DNA of 64,000 nucleotides from JAKFWF01 sp963741505 (GCA_963741505.1 CAVUIJ010000029.1:91123-155122), one strand, 5' to 3'. Shown: positions 47,717-58,817, counted from the stretch's first letter. Notes: a model not told the origin generated them from the sequence alone. A program made the numbers and translations.

Positions 47717-48418
47717 CTATGCCTTCCGCTTCCTGGCTGCGAGGAACTTGCCATATCGCGCCAGCCCCTTCGGCGTCGCCATCGCATGCACGAAGAAATC
47801 GAAGCCCTGCTCGATGTATTCATCGATCGTCACCAGTTGGCTCAAACGCCAGTACTTGAGGGCCCAGGCGTGCGCATAGAGCACCAGCTGGTAAGTGACG
47901 AGATCGACGTTGATCGGGCGGAACAGCCCTGCCTCGATGCAACCGCGCAGCCGCTCGGCAACGAACTCGTTGGTCTCGATCTCGAGCTGCTTGATGAATT
48001 CGCGCTGCACACGCGGCAGCGACTTGGTTGAGCGATAGGCGAGCACGGCGGCACTGCGGCGGCGGTCGATGATGCGGCAATAGGTGGCGAGCGTCGACCA
48101 CAGCGCCTCGAGCTGATCGTCAGTCGCCGTCGCCGATTGCGGAATTTCCTGCTTGTAGGATTCGAGCACGCTCATCAGCGACAACAGCAGCACATCCTCC
48201 TTGGTCTGCGCATACTGGTAGATCAAGCCGATGCTGACGCCGGCCTTGCGGGCGATGTCCTGGATGCTGGTGCGATAGTAGCCCTGCTCCGAAAACAGCT
48301 CGATCGCCGCCGCCACGATCTGCTCGCGCCGCTTCATGACGAGCTTCTCGTCGGTGACCTGGCTTTTGACCACGGCCTGATCGAAGGCCATGCTGGATGG
48401 TGGTGCGGGCTTGGTCAT
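47717..48418 (-). CDS. TetR family transcriptional regulator
   Basis: Repressor of 233 residues with an N-terminal helix-turn-helix (REQIVAAAIELFSEQGYYRT, then SIQDIARKAGVSIGLIYQY) and an effector-binding C-terminal domain (YRSTKSLPRVQREFIKQLE). The whole sequence is like FadR/AcnR-type TetR regulators of acyl-CoA metabolism, whose ligand is often an acyl-CoA. It is the last gene of the livK operon, 36 bases after the thioesterase, and lies just before the operator of the SDR operon. It therefore probably represses both operons, including its own. Confidence 0.92.
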   Translation of the reverse strand: MTKPAPPSSMAFDQAVVKSQVTDEKLVMKRREQIVAAAIELFSEQGYYRTSIQDIARKAGVSIGLIYQYAQTKEDVLLLSLMSVLESYKQEIPQSATATDDQLEALWSTLATYCRIIDRRRSAAVLAYRSTKSLPRVQREFIKQLEIETNEFVAERLRGCIEAGLFRPINVDLVTYQLVLYAHAWALKYWRLSQLVTIDEYIEQGFDFFVHAMATPKGLARYGKFLAARKRKA

Positions 48419-48454
48419 CGGGCAATCCGTTCCATCTCGCTCATCAGTGTCTGT

Positions 48455-48886
48455 TCAACCGGCCCGATGCTGCGGGCGGATCCGCTTCCACAGGCCACTC
48501 GCCGTCAACAGCAGGCGGTCGCCGCAGTGCAACGATCCCTGGACGAATACCAGTGAGCGGGTGATCCGGGTTACTCGCGCCTCACCCTCGATCAGATCGC
48601 CGGGCCTTGCCCCGTCGATGAAGTCGCAGTTGAGGCTGACGGTCGCCGCCGGATTGTTGTCGAGGGCGCGCACGACAGTCAGCCCGAGCACCTGGTCGGC
48701 AAGCGTCATCAGCATGCCGCCGTGAATGACGCCGTTCTCGTTGCGGTGGCGATTCTCAACCCGGAATGCGAACCGGCGGCGATCGTGCGACCAGAACAGT
48801 TGGCCCTGCGCCCGTCCGAAATCGCCGTCATCCATGCTGCAGACGTCGAAGCCGTCCGGGATGTTCGTCGGTTTGCTGCGGCTCAT
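48455..48886 (-). CDS. PaaI family hotdog thioesterase
   Basis: Hotdog-fold acyl-CoA thioesterase of 143 residues. The family signature is ENGVIHGGMLMTLADQVLGL (active-site HGG), followed by VSLNCDFIDGARPGDLIEGE. It may release CoA from stalled pathway intermediates. I choose the ATG at 48886 (MSRSKPTNIP); a start at 48928 would overlap the end of the oxidoreductase gene upstream. It stands between the oxidoreductase and TetR genes in one operon. Confidence 0.9.
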   Translation of the reverse strand: MSRSKPTNIPDGFDVCSMDDGDFGRAQGQLFWSHDRRRFAFRVENRHRNENGVIHGGMLMTLADQVLGLTVVRALDNNPAATVSLNCDFIDGARPGDLIEGEARVTRITRSLVFVQGSLHCGDRLLLTASGLWKRIRPQHRAG

Positions 48887-48902
48887 CTCGATACCCCATT
48901 CC

Positions 48903-49931
48903 TCACGCGGGATCGGCATCACGGCCACGCGCGGTGACCATCACGACCTTGCCCTGCGCCTTGCGATCGATGATCAACTGCATCGCGGCGCCGACCTCCT
49001 CCATCGCCAAGGTGGCAAAGATCGGCGGATCGATCAGACCGCGCCCGACCCAGTCGAACAACTCGTTCTGGGCGCGCCGCATCGCCTCGGGGGTGCGATC
49101 GCGGTAGTCGCTCCAGTGCAGACCGCTCACCGTGATGTGCTTGACCAGCAGGTAGTTCGCCTTAACCGATGGAATTTCACCACCTGCGAAGCCGACGACG
49201 ATGAGCCGCCCGGCCCAGGCCAGCGCCCTCAGGCTTGCCTCGAACACGGCGCCGCCGACGCTTTCGATCACGACGTCGGCGCCGTGACCGTCCGTCGCCG
49301 CATGGACCTGCCGGCGCACGCCGTCGCGCAGGTCAGCGCCGCTCATGTCGATCACCGCATCGGCGCCTTGGGCCAGCACAAAGTCGCGCTTGTCCGGACT
49401 GCCTATGCCGGCCAGCACGCGGGCGCCACGCGCCTTGGCGATCTGGATCGCGGCACTGCCGACCCCGCCGCCGGCGCCGGTTACCAGCACGGTTTCGCCG
49501 GGCATGAGCTTGGCCCGATCAAGCAGGCCGAACCAGGCGGTCTGGTAGGTGAGCCCCATCGCCGCCGCTTTGGTCATCGGCAGGCCGGGCGGCAGCTTGA
49601 AGCAGTGGTCGGCTGCGACAGCGACGGTCTCGGCAAAGGCGCCGTTTTCCAGCTGTCCCATCACCCGGTCGCCGACGACGAGGCTGGTGACGCCGTCGCC
49701 CAGGGCGGTCACCACGCCGGCCAGTTCCTTGCCTGGCACGAACGGCAGCGCCGGCAACGTCTGGTACTTGCCGGCGACGACCAGTATGTCGGGGAAATTG
49801 AGGCCGAACGCGTGCGCCTCGACCAGCACCTCGCCGGCCTTCGGCTGCGGCCTCGGCCAGCCGCGCACCGCCAGTTCCTTCGGGGATCCAAATCGTTCGA
49901 CGATCACCGCTTTGACACCGATCTCCGTCAT
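48903..49931 (-). CDS. NADPH:quinone oxidoreductase-like zinc-independent dehydrogenase
   Basis: MDR-superfamily enzyme of 342 residues, quinone oxidoreductase branch. The N-terminal GroES-like domain has VEAHAFGLNFPDILVVAGKY and the cofactor domain VLVTGAGGGVGSAAIQIAKA, with the NADPH-type AXXGXXG variant. No zinc-binding cysteine cluster is visible. In CoA pathways such enzymes often act as enoyl-CoA reductases or acrylyl-CoA reductase-like proteins. It follows the ligase gene by 28 bases and belongs to the livK operon. Confidence 0.9.
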   Translation of the reverse strand: MTEIGVKAVIVERFGSPKELAVRGWPRPQPKAGEVLVEAHAFGLNFPDILVVAGKYQTLPALPFVPGKELAGVVTALGDGVTSLVVGDRVMGQLENGAFAETVAVAADHCFKLPPGLPMTKAAAMGLTYQTAWFGLLDRAKLMPGETVLVTGAGGGVGSAAIQIAKARGARVLAGIGSPDKRDFVLAQGADAVIDMSGADLRDGVRRQVHAATDGHGADVVIESVGGAVFEASLRALAWAGRLIVVGFAGGEIPSVKANYLLVKHITVSGLHWSDYRDRTPEAMRRAQNELFDWVGRGLIDPPIFATLAMEEVGAAMQLIIDRKAQGKVVMVTARGRDADPA

Positions 49932-49959
49932 GCCCTTCGAGCCCCACGAGCCGGATCGT

Positions 49960-51597
<1,638 letters not shown>

Positions 51598-51607
51598 TGC
51601 CTGCTCC

Positions 51608-52303
51608 TCACACCGCGACATGCTTCTTCAGGCTCTCCTTGGACAGACCGGCGAGCAGGCCTTCCTCGACGACCGCGCCCTTCGACATCACGTAGTAGCG
51701 CTCGGCCACCCGGTGCACGAGGCTGAAGTTCTGCTCGATCAGCAAGATGCTGGTATCGCCGGCGGCGAGCTTCACCAGCGTCTCGCCAAGCTCGTCGACG
51801 ATCACCGGCGCAAGACCCTCGCTCGGCTCGTCGAGCACGAGCAGTACCGGATTGGCCATCAGCGCGCGGCCGATCGCCAGCATCTGTTGCTGGCCGCCGC
51901 TCAACGCCGTGCCCGGCGTGTCGGCGCGCTCGTGCAGGATCGGGAACAGCCGGCAGACGGTATCGACCGACCACGGCCCCTTGCGGCCGACGGCCGCGCC
52001 AAGCAGCAGGTTTTCTTTCACCGTCAGTCCCGGCACGATGCGCCGGCCCTGCGGCACAAACGCGATGCCGGCCCTGGCAGCCGTGAAATTTCGGATCGCC
52101 GGTGGCGTCGCGCCGCCGAACGAGATCACACCCTTGCGGACTCGGGCGATGCCGGTGCAGGCGTTGACAACGGTAGTCTTGCCGACGCCGTTACGGCCGA
52201 GAACAGCGACGCGCTCGCCGCGCCCGACGCCGATCGAGAGATCGTGCAGAACCTGGGCCTCGCCGTAGTAGGCACTGACACCTTCGAGCCGCAGCAGGGT
52301 CAT
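51608..52303 (-). CDS. livF: HAAT ABC transporter ATPase LivF
   Basis: Second ATPase of a hydrophobic/branched-chain amino acid transporter, 231 residues. Walker A is VAVLGRNGVGKTTVVNA, the Q-loop FVPQGRRIVPGLTVKENL, signature TALSGGQQQMLAIGRAL, and Walker B LLVLDEPSEGLAPVIV followed by LLIEQNFSLVHRVAERYYVM. HAAT systems with dedicated CoA ligases commonly carry aromatic or alicyclic acids, not amino acids. Its start overlaps the livG stop by 4 bases. Confidence 0.93.
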   Translation of the reverse strand: MTLLRLEGVSAYYGEAQVLHDLSIGVGRGERVAVLGRNGVGKTTVVNACTGIARVRKGVISFGGATPPAIRNFTAARAGIAFVPQGRRIVPGLTVKENLLLGAAVGRKGPWSVDTVCRLFPILHERADTPGTALSGGQQQMLAIGRALMANPVLLVLDEPSEGLAPVIVDELGETLVKLAAGDTSILLIEQNFSLVHRVAERYYVMSKGAVVEEGLLAGLSKESLKKHVAV

Positions 52304-53013
52304 GCGATGCTGCTCCCCAGATAGGCGCTCACGACTTGGGCGTTGGCGCGGATTTCGGCGCCCGGCCCGTCGGCCAGGACCTTGCCGAGATGCAGCACGG
52401 TGATGCGATCGGAAACCGCGAAGATCACGTCCATGTCGTGCTCGACGATCAGGACGGTGACGTGCCAGCTCCTGGCCAGGTCCTTCAGCAGGCGGGCCAG
52501 CACGATCAACTCGGCGATCGACAGACCGGCCGCCGGTTCGTCGAGCAGGAGCACGGACGGACGGCCGACGAGGGCGAGAGCGAGATCGAGACGGCGCTGG
52601 TCGCCATAGGAGATGTCCGCAGCCCGCCTATCTGCGAATTCGGACAGGCCAAGCGCATCGATCACCTCCGCGGTATTGTCGCGTTCGGCGGCCCGGGCGG
52701 CAAGGCCGATCTGCTCGGTGACCGTGAGATCGGGGAAGATGTTGGTCTTCTGGAACGAGCGAGCGAGGCCCGCCCGCCGGCGGGCGCGTGCAGACAATGA
52801 ACTGATGTCGCGTCCCTGGAAGCGGACGGTACCATGCGTGGTGCCACCTCCGCGCCCGCACAGCGCATCCATCAGCGTCGACTTGCCGGCGCCGTTCGGC
52901 CCGATGAGACCGCGGATCTCACCCGACGTCAGCGCAATCGTAACGTCGTCGAGCGCGGTGAAGCCGCCATAACGGCGCGTCAGGCCGACGCCTTCGAGAG
53001 CGAACCCGCTCAT
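52300..53013 (-). CDS. livG: HAAT ABC transporter ATPase LivG
   Basis: First ATPase of the transporter, 237 residues. Walker A is IRGLIGPNGAGKSTLMDAL, the LivG-type insertion contains LARSFQKTNIFPDLTVTEQI, the signature is DISYGDQRRLDLALAL and Walker B is VLLLDEPAAGLSIAEL; the switch His is in VLIVEHDMDVIFAV. It overlaps livF by four bases and its ATG overlaps the livM stop, so all transport genes are translationally coupled. Confidence 0.94.
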   Translation of the reverse strand: MSGFALEGVGLTRRYGGFTALDDVTIALTSGEIRGLIGPNGAGKSTLMDALCGRGGGTTHGTVRFQGRDISSLSARARRRAGLARSFQKTNIFPDLTVTEQIGLAARAAERDNTAEVIDALGLSEFADRRAADISYGDQRRLDLALALVGRPSVLLLDEPAAGLSIAELIVLARLLKDLARSWHVTVLIVEHDMDVIFAVSDRITVLHLGKVLADGPGAEIRANAQVVSAYLGSSIA

Positions 53014-54023
53014 CGCGTCCCCGCTTTCAACTTTGCCACGAGATCGCCCAGCAGGCCGCTGACGCCATTGGGCAGCAAGACGGTGACGATGATCAGCGTG
53101 ACGCCGATGATCGCCGGCCAATGCTCGGTGAGATCGCCTGCGGCATCCTTGAACATGAAGAAGATCACCGCCCCCAGCGCCGGTCCCCACACCGCCCGCG
53201 CACCGCCGATCACCGCCATGACCAGCGCCTCGCCGGACAGCGACCAATGCAGCGCGCCCGGCGTGATGAAAGTGTTGTAGAGCACGAACAGCACGCCGGC
53301 GAGCGCCCCGACCACGGCCGATATCGCGTAGATCAGCGCCCGCGGCAGAACCGTTTCGTAGCCGATATAGCGGGCCCGCTCCTCGTTCTCGCGGATGGCG
53401 ACGGTGAGCAGGCCGAACGGGCTGCGCGCGATCAGCCACAAAACCACGATCACCAGCATCAGCGCGACCCAGCACACCACGAACATGGTCGAGGCCTGCT
53501 GGTACATGGCGATATCAAGCCCGAACAGTTTCGATGGCAGGCGCACACTCATGCCATCGTCGCCATTGGCCAGCTCGCGCCAGCGCAGGAAGATTTCGTG
53601 GAACCCTTGTGCCACTGCCAGCGTCAACATCGAGAACGCGAGCGGCGGCAATTGGACGATGCCGAGCCCGGCAACGAAGGCCAGCGCCGCCGGCAGCACG
53701 ATCGCCAGGATCACCGCGATTTCCGCCGGCAGCAGCCCGAATTTGCCGTTGAGCGCGATGGTATAGGCGGCGAGCCCGAAGAACGCCGCGTGTCCGAAGC
53801 TCGTGAGCCCGTTCTGGCGGATCATGAAGCCGATGCCGGTGGCCAGAATGGCACTGATCACCGCTTGCGTCATCAGCGACATCGCAAGCTGCGAGGTCAC
53901 CAGGAGCGGCACCAAGAAGCCGGCGACGATTGCCGCCAGCACGAGTACCGGCGGCAGCCACGGCCGCGAACGAGGGGTAGCGAAGGGGCGGGCAGCGGCG
54001 GCATCGAGCGAGGACATGTTCAC
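53010..54023 (-). CDS. livM: HAAT ABC transporter permease LivM
   Basis: Membrane subunit of 337 residues with about ten helices. Family marks are MIRQNGLTSFGHAAFFGLAAY, FGLLTVAIRENEERARYIGY, the coupling-helix region, and EALVMAVIGGARAVWGPALG. The start is either the GTG at 54023, which overlaps the livH stop and has GGAG at correct spacing, or the ATG at 54017 two codons later; I prefer the GTG. Confidence 0.94.
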   Translation of the reverse strand: MNMSSLDAAAARPFATPRSRPWLPPVLVLAAIVAGFLVPLLVTSQLAMSLMTQAVISAILATGIGFMIRQNGLTSFGHAAFFGLAAYTIALNGKFGLLPAEIAVILAIVLPAALAFVAGLGIVQLPPLAFSMLTLAVAQGFHEIFLRWRELANGDDGMSVRLPSKLFGLDIAMYQQASTMFVVCWVALMLVIVVLWLIARSPFGLLTVAIRENEERARYIGYETVLPRALIYAISAVVGALAGVLFVLYNTFITPGALHWSLSGEALVMAVIGGARAVWGPALGAVIFFMFKDAAGDLTEHWPAIIGVTLIIVTVLLPNGVSGLLGDLVAKLKAGTR

Positions 54024-54865
54024 TTACCCGCTCCAGTGAGCCCCTGCGGGCGCAAGGTGAGTACCAGCGCCATGATGGCAAGCGGGATCATCGATGCCAG
54101 CTCCGGCACGAACACGATCCCGAGGTTGTGGACCTGGCCGATCAGCATCGCGGCGAGAAACACACCGGTGAAACTGGTCAATCCGCCGGTGACGACGACG
54201 ACGAAGCAATCGATGATGATGAAGCCGCCCATCGACGGCTGCAATGCCAGCAACGGCCCGGCGATGGTGCCCGACAGCCCGGCGAGGCCGGTGCCGATCG
54301 CCACCACCAGGGCGCTCAAGCGATCGGTATCGACGCCCTGCATGCCGGTCGTCACCGGATCGACGCTGGAGGCGCGAACATAGAGCCCGACCCGGCTCGA
54401 GCGCAGCCACAGCGCCAGTAGGGCTGCGACCGCCAGCGCCACCGCGATGACGAACAGCCGGTACACCGGGAAAGTCGCGCCGAACATCGGGATGACGCCG
54501 GACAGGATCGGCGGTGGCGGCACGGTGAGATAGTCCTTGCCCCAAACGGTGCGGACCACGTCCTCGATTACGAACAGCAGCCCGAAGGTGACGAGCAGCG
54601 TCACGATCTCGTTCTCCTGCGCCAGCGGCCGGAACACGAAGCGGTCGAGAGCCACGCCGAGGGCCGCGAGTCCTGCCACCGACACCACCATCCCGGTCCA
54701 GAAGCCGAAATGAGCGGCGATCGCGTAGGCGATGTAGGCGCCGAGCATGAACATGCCGCCATGGGCGAAGTTCGTCACCCGGCGCAGCCCGAAGATGAGG
54801 ACCAGCCCGACCGACAGCAGGTAGAGAAAGCTGCCGTAGACCAGTCCATTGATGACTTGGATCAT
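54020..54865 (-). CDS. livH: HAAT ABC transporter permease LivH
   Basis: Membrane subunit of 281 residues. It begins MIQVINGLVYGSFLYLLSVG with the LivH mark LRRVTNFAHGGMFMLGAYIA. The coupling segment SRVGLYVRASSVDPVTTGMQG is present, followed by VVVTGGLTSFTGVFLAAMLIG. It is 128 bases downstream of livK, a gap containing a hairpin at 54901-54924 that could set the higher expression of the binding protein seen in such operons. Confidence 0.94.
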   Translation of the reverse strand: MIQVINGLVYGSFLYLLSVGLVLIFGLRRVTNFAHGGMFMLGAYIAYAIAAHFGFWTGMVVSVAGLAALGVALDRFVFRPLAQENEIVTLLVTFGLLFVIEDVVRTVWGKDYLTVPPPPILSGVIPMFGATFPVYRLFVIAVALAVAALLALWLRSSRVGLYVRASSVDPVTTGMQGVDTDRLSALVVAIGTGLAGLSGTIAGPLLALQPSMGGFIIIDCFVVVVTGGLTSFTGVFLAAMLIGQVHNLGIVFVPELASMIPLAIMALVLTLRPQGLTGAGK

Positions 54866-54900
54866 CGATCAGCCTCGTGGCCCGAAGCGATTATGAAGTC

Positions 54901-54924
54901 GGCGCCGGGCCGAAGCCAGGCACC
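54901..54924. repeat. Hairpin in the livK-livH gap
   Basis: Arms 54901-54910 and 54915-54924 pair in eight of ten positions around a CGAA loop. It belongs to the same family as the hairpins at 10849-10872 and 43617-43640. In this operon it may stabilise or truncate the livK transcript. Confidence 0.5.
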
Positions 54925-54993
54925 GGCAACCGAGAAGGTCGTGCTCGCGCGGCTAGACGCGCCAACCGGGGGAAAGGCGCATCCCGCGCCGCA

Positions 54994-56184
54994 TCACAGT
55001 TTGCAGTCGCCAGGCAGCGGTGTCGCCTCTGCCGCCGGTACGGTCATGCTGACCACCGGACGCAGTGCGCCGTTGGCCATCGCCACCGCGCCGAAGTAGT
55101 TGGGACCGACCAGCTGGTGGTCCTCCTTGCGCATCGTCTGCTTGCCGAGAATGGTGTCGAACGTTGCCCCTTCCAACGCCTTGGCGACGTCTTCGGGCTT
55201 GACGCTGCCGGCCTTCTTCACCGCCTGGAAGATCACCTGCATGCCGATGTAGGTCTCGCCCTCGAAGTTGGTCGGCGTCGTGCCGGGGTACTTCACCGCC
55301 CAGTCGGCGACGAGCTTCTTGTTGCCGGGCGTGTCGAGGGTCGCGCTGTAGTTGATGATGGAATTGATGCCCGTGACCTTGTCGCCCAGCACCTTGACGG
55401 TGCCATCGGTGGTGAAGCTGACGCCGCCGGTGACGACCTTGTCGAACAGGCCGAATTGCTTGGCCTGGGTGGCGAAGTTGATCGCATCGCGGCCGGCCAA
55501 TGCGACCCACAGCGCCTCGGCGCCCGAGTCGGCGACCTTCTGGATGTGCGCGGCATAGTCGTTGCTGCCGAATGCGGGATAGTTCTCCGACACGACGGTC
55601 TTGCCGGTGGCCGCCGCTGCCTTCTTGAAACTATCGCCGGAGTTGCGGCCCCAGGCGATGTCGGCGGCAACGATCGCCCACTTGGTCTCCTTGCGGGTGG
55701 CAATCCACGGCTTGACCACGGCCGCGTCGGAGTAGTCGGGCCGGTTCACCCGGAACATGCGCGCCTGGCACTGCTTGCCGGTGATGTCGTCGGCCTTGTT
55801 GATGGTCGAAACGTAGATCGCATTCCAGCGCCCGAGCAGCGGCCCCATCGCCAGTCCCTCACCGGAGGCGATGGAGCCGGTCAGGATATTGAACCCGGAG
55901 AGTGCGAGCTTCTCACCTTGCTGGCGGGCCAGCTCAGGCTTCGCTTCGGTGTCGAGGTAACGCACCTCGACCTGGCGACCGTCGACACCGCCGGCCGCGT
56001 TCGCCTCCGCGACCGCGAACTCGATCGCCCGCTTGGCCTCGTCGCCGAGTTGGGCGTAGGTGCCGGTCAGCGCCGTCGGAACGCCGATCTTCAAGGGTTC
56101 CTTGGTCTGCGCCTGCGCCCCTGACGTTGCCACAAGGCTAACAATCGCCGCCCCGACCAGCAGCGCTCTCCGCGTCGTCCGCAT
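54994..56184 (-). CDS. livK: HAAT ABC transporter substrate-binding protein LivK
   Basis: Periplasmic type I binding protein of 396 residues; first gene of the operon. The signal peptide is RRALLVGAAIVSLVATSGAQAQ, then the mature start KEPLKIGVPTALTGTYAQLG. The two lobes include FNILTGSIASGEGLAMGPLL and WAIVAADIAWGRNSGDSFKK, and the C-terminal VSMTVPAAEATPLPGDCKL is a usual HAAT ending. The ATG at 56184 has a strong GGAGGAG box. Relatives in rhizobia bind aromatic or branched carboxylates. The operator 56213-56228 lies 36 bases upstream. Confidence 0.95.
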   Translation of the reverse strand: MRTTRRALLVGAAIVSLVATSGAQAQTKEPLKIGVPTALTGTYAQLGDEAKRAIEFAVAEANAAGGVDGRQVEVRYLDTEAKPELARQQGEKLALSGFNILTGSIASGEGLAMGPLLGRWNAIYVSTINKADDITGKQCQARMFRVNRPDYSDAAVVKPWIATRKETKWAIVAADIAWGRNSGDSFKKAAAATGKTVVSENYPAFGSNDYAAHIQKVADSGAEALWVALAGRDAINFATQAKQFGLFDKVVTGGVSFTTDGTVKVLGDKVTGINSIINYSATLDTPGNKKLVADWAVKYPGTTPTNFEGETYIGMQVIFQAVKKAGSVKPEDVAKALEGATFDTILGKQTMRKEDHQLVGPNYFGAVAMANGALRPVVSMTVPAAEATPLPGDCKL

Positions 56185-56212
56185 CGCTGTCTCCTCCGGT
56201 GTTTTTTTCATA

Positions 56213-56228
56213 GAATGAATGTTCATTC
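56213..56228. promoter_or_regulatory. TetR-type operator upstream of livK
   Basis: Perfect palindrome GAATGA-ATGT-TCATTC, identical in half-sites and spacing to the site before the SDR operon (47629-47644), differing only in the four-base spacer. It is centred 36 bases before the livK start, where it could block the promoter. Confidence 0.78.
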
Positions 56229-56359
56229 AATCTTACGGCCAGCAGCGTTGTCAAGCGATCGGAACATGCGTCATCGTGGCGTGGCGACATGGCCGCGTCT
56301 GGCGCGATGGCCTCCGCCAGCCGAGCCGGCGACGAGCGCGTCGCTAGTGATCTGCCGGG

Positions 56360-56863
56360 TCACAGCCAATCCGGTGTCGGTGCCATGAAGCCGCGGCGAA
56401 CCGGCGGCTGATCCTTGGGCAATGGATCGACCCGCAACCGGGTCAGGCGCAGGAATGAGAATTTCCACTCGGTCCCGACCCGGCGGTACTCTTCCTCATA
56501 GTAGCCGTAGGCGGTAAAACCGCAGGCATCCGGGGCTTCGCGAGGCGGCGCATCGGCCGGGAACTGCAGATAGTCCATCATCTGCCAGATGCCCCGCGCC
56601 GTGTCTGGGCCGGTGAACGTGATCTCGGGCGTGTGGCAATGGTGGATCGATACCACGTCAGCAAGCCGCTTCGAGATGCCGGCGATGAAGACTGCCGCGT
56701 CCGAGCCCGGCGGCGCCGAGCCGAAGCCGTCAAAGCGGGTACCTTCGGCGAACAGCCCGGCAAGCCGGCTCCACTGCTTGGTGTCGACGAAGCGGCAATA
56801 GCGCGCCTTTAGTTGGCGGATGGCCTCGAGGTCGAGGAGTTGGCGAATGTCGTCGTCTGGCAT
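56360..56863 (-). CDS. SnoaL-like/NTF2-fold protein
   Basis: A 167-residue cone-shaped alpha-beta-barrel protein of the nuclear transport factor 2 superfamily, SnoaL_4 type. The start LLDLEAIRQLKARYCRFVDTKQW is the family signature, followed by WSRLAGLFAEGTRFD and SIHHCHTPEITFTGPDTARG with the usual HH pair. Members include hydratases, isomerases and small subunits of ring-hydroxylating enzymes; which applies is not clear. It is upstream of livK but separated by 175 bases and an operator, so it is probably its own unit. Confidence 0.85.
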   Translation of the reverse strand: MPDDDIRQLLDLEAIRQLKARYCRFVDTKQWSRLAGLFAEGTRFDGFGSAPPGSDAAVFIAGISKRLADVVSIHHCHTPEITFTGPDTARGIWQMMDYLQFPADAPPREAPDACGFTAYGYYEEEYRRVGTEWKFSFLRLTRLRVDPLPKDQPPVRRGFMAPTPDWL

Positions 56864-57266
56864 CGCAGGGCCTCAGCTGACTAGAGTGTCCCGATCGCAA
56901 AGTTCGATCGAATATACTGGCGGCACTTGGCGAACATCGCGATCGATAAGGACACTAGAAATCATGAGTTTACCAGCATGATTTAAATCGGGAAGCTCGC
57001 TTGGGTGCTCGCCGTGAAATCAAGATGCCGGCGCCGACTTTCGATACTGACGTCGCCATCACCTCCTATGGTACCCCGCAGACCGCGACGCGCTCGGCCT
57101 TGCAATCTCGGTGGTCGAACCTTCCAAAGGGCATCGATTGAAACGGCAGTTCACAGCCCTGGCAACTGCCATGAAAATACCCAAATGGCACCGCTGTCGA
57201 ACACGACCGACGCATAATCGCCATATTGATCACTGCAATTTAACTTTCGGCCTTACCCGGTGGGGG
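56864..57266. other. Intergenic region with a long palindrome
   Basis: These 403 bases hold no recognisable gene. Arms AAATCATG (56959-56966) and CATGATTT (56977-56984), separated by 10 bases, form a perfect inverted repeat, and a self-complementary TTCGATCGAA lies at 56903-56912. Either could be a regulator site for the divergent SnoaL-like and Sel1-type genes. Confidence 0.5.
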
Positions 57267-58817
57267 ATGAAATGGGTGGGACGTAGCAAAGTCGCGTCAA
57301 CGTCCGGGGGCAGGATGTTTGGTAGAACTGCCAAGAGTGGCAATACTCCTCTCAAGGGCCTTAGTCTGCGCGAGGTATTGGCCCGCGTTTCTACTGGTGA
57401 AACGTTGTCCGCGCTGCGCCCGAAAGGACCAGCACAATCTCCGTCGCAAACCAAAGCCGATATTGGCACTGACTTGCCGAACCGGACCGCCGGCGCGGAG
57501 TATGCGCAAGACGCTCGCCCCGCCTACGCAGGCCCTGCCCGGAACCCCGGCGTCGCGGGCCTCGACGGCAGGCAACCGCCATATCGTCGTGCCGCCGAGG
57601 GTGAACGGGGTGCGGGCTTCGAGGCGTGGCAGGAAGAGGCCGTTCAGCGCGCCGACGGTCGCCGTGGCCCGACGGTCGGCAGGGCCGGATTTGGCGCGCG
57701 TGGCGGCGATGATTCTGCACCGATGTTCTATCAACGGGCACCGGAGACGCCCGACGGCTACGCAAGCCCGCTGTCCGATTTCGGCGATCAATCACAGTCC
57801 AATCCAAGGTTCGTGTCGAGTTGGCTCGAAGAGCAGAACGAACGCCTGCAATCGCAGGTTGCCGCGACAGCGAAGCGCCGGCGGCTGATGACGTTCGCCG
57901 CGGCCGGCGCCGGCTTCGTAGTCTCGCTTGCGGCGACGGTCGCAGTCGTGACTTTGGGTTCAAGAACGCCAAGCCCGGATCAGCCGGTGCAGCGCGAGGC
58001 ACAGAACAGCCAATCGGAACCCAAATGGGAGCTCCTGACGCTGGCAGCTCCTGCGCCGGTCGTCACCCAGGTCGATCCCGGCCGACCAGCCAAGGGCGGT
58101 GAACTTGCGACCAACCGTCCGGCAGCGTCGGTCAAGACCTCGGCAGCGATGGTGCCGGCCGTATCGATTGCCCCGGTTCCAACCAATCCGGTCGCGCGGA
58201 TGCGCATTCCCGATATCGTTGCGACGACAGGCACCGAAGAGATCGCATTCCCGATCGAGCTGGACGCATCGGGCGGGTCGATTCAAAATTTGAAAGTCGT
58301 GGTCGCCGGACTGCCGGCCGCCGCCACTTTCAACCGTGGGGCAAGAAGCACAAACGGCAACTGGACGTTCGATCCCAGCCAATTCGCGGGTCTCAAACTC
58401 AAACTGCCGGCACAGGCCGGAAGTCTGCAGTTGACGGCACTGCTCACCGGCGCCGCAGGGGTCCAGCTGGCGCGGCTCAGTCCGACGATCGAGATCAGAC
58501 CGGAAAATGAACCGAGGCTGTCCCTGGGCAAGAACGAGATCGAGGACAAGGCCAGCGTTCTATTGGAACAGGGCAAGGCCCGCATCGCCGATGGCGACGT
58601 CATCGGCGCCCGGATGTTCTTCAAGAAGGCGGCTGAGAGCGGCAATTCCAGGGCGGCGATGGCGATGGGGGCCACGTTCGATCCAAATCTCTTCTCCTCG
58701 CTGCAAGTCCAAGGCATGGTTCCCGACATCAAGGCGGCCCGGCAATGGTACGAGCGGGCAATTGATTTGGGCTCAAAGGATGCGCATGACCGCCTCGACA
58801 AATTGAACTCGAAGTGA
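57267..58817 (+). CDS. Membrane-anchored Sel1-repeat protein with Ig-like middle domain
   Basis: About 516 residues; not recognised as a named protein. Residues 1-190 are charged, disordered and Gly/Arg/Gln-rich. Next comes one membrane helix (LMTFAAAGAGFVVSLAATVA) near residue 215 and a Pro/Ala linker. A beta-rich segment follows (ATTGTEEIAFPIELDASGGS to AGLKLKLPAQAGSLQLTALL), resembling Ig-like domains. The C-terminus holds Sel1/TPR-type helices (IADGDVIGARMFFKKAAESG, then AARQWYERAIDLGSKDAHDR). Starts at 57267 or 57315 (MFGRTAKS) are possible; upstream extension to 57111 looks non-coding. It is 28 bases upstream of the TAXI gene and probably co-transcribed. Confidence 0.7.
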   Translation: MKWVGRSKVASTSGGRMFGRTAKSGNTPLKGLSLREVLARVSTGETLSALRPKGPAQSPSQTKADIGTDLPNRTAGAEYAQDARPAYAGPARNPGVAGLDGRQPPYRRAAEGERGAGFEAWQEEAVQRADGRRGPTVGRAGFGARGGDDSAPMFYQRAPETPDGYASPLSDFGDQSQSNPRFVSSWLEEQNERLQSQVAATAKRRRLMTFAAAGAGFVVSLAATVAVVTLGSRTPSPDQPVQREAQNSQSEPKWELLTLAAPAPVVTQVDPGRPAKGGELATNRPAASVKTSAAMVPAVSIAPVPTNPVARMRIPDIVATTGTEEIAFPIELDASGGSIQNLKVVVAGLPAAATFNRGARSTNGNWTFDPSQFAGLKLKLPAQAGSLQLTALLTGAAGVQLARLSPTIEIRPENEPRLSLGKNEIEDKASVLLEQGKARIADGDVIGARMFFKKAAESGNSRAAMAMGATFDPNLFSSLQVQGMVPDIKAARQWYERAIDLGSKDAHDRLDKLNSK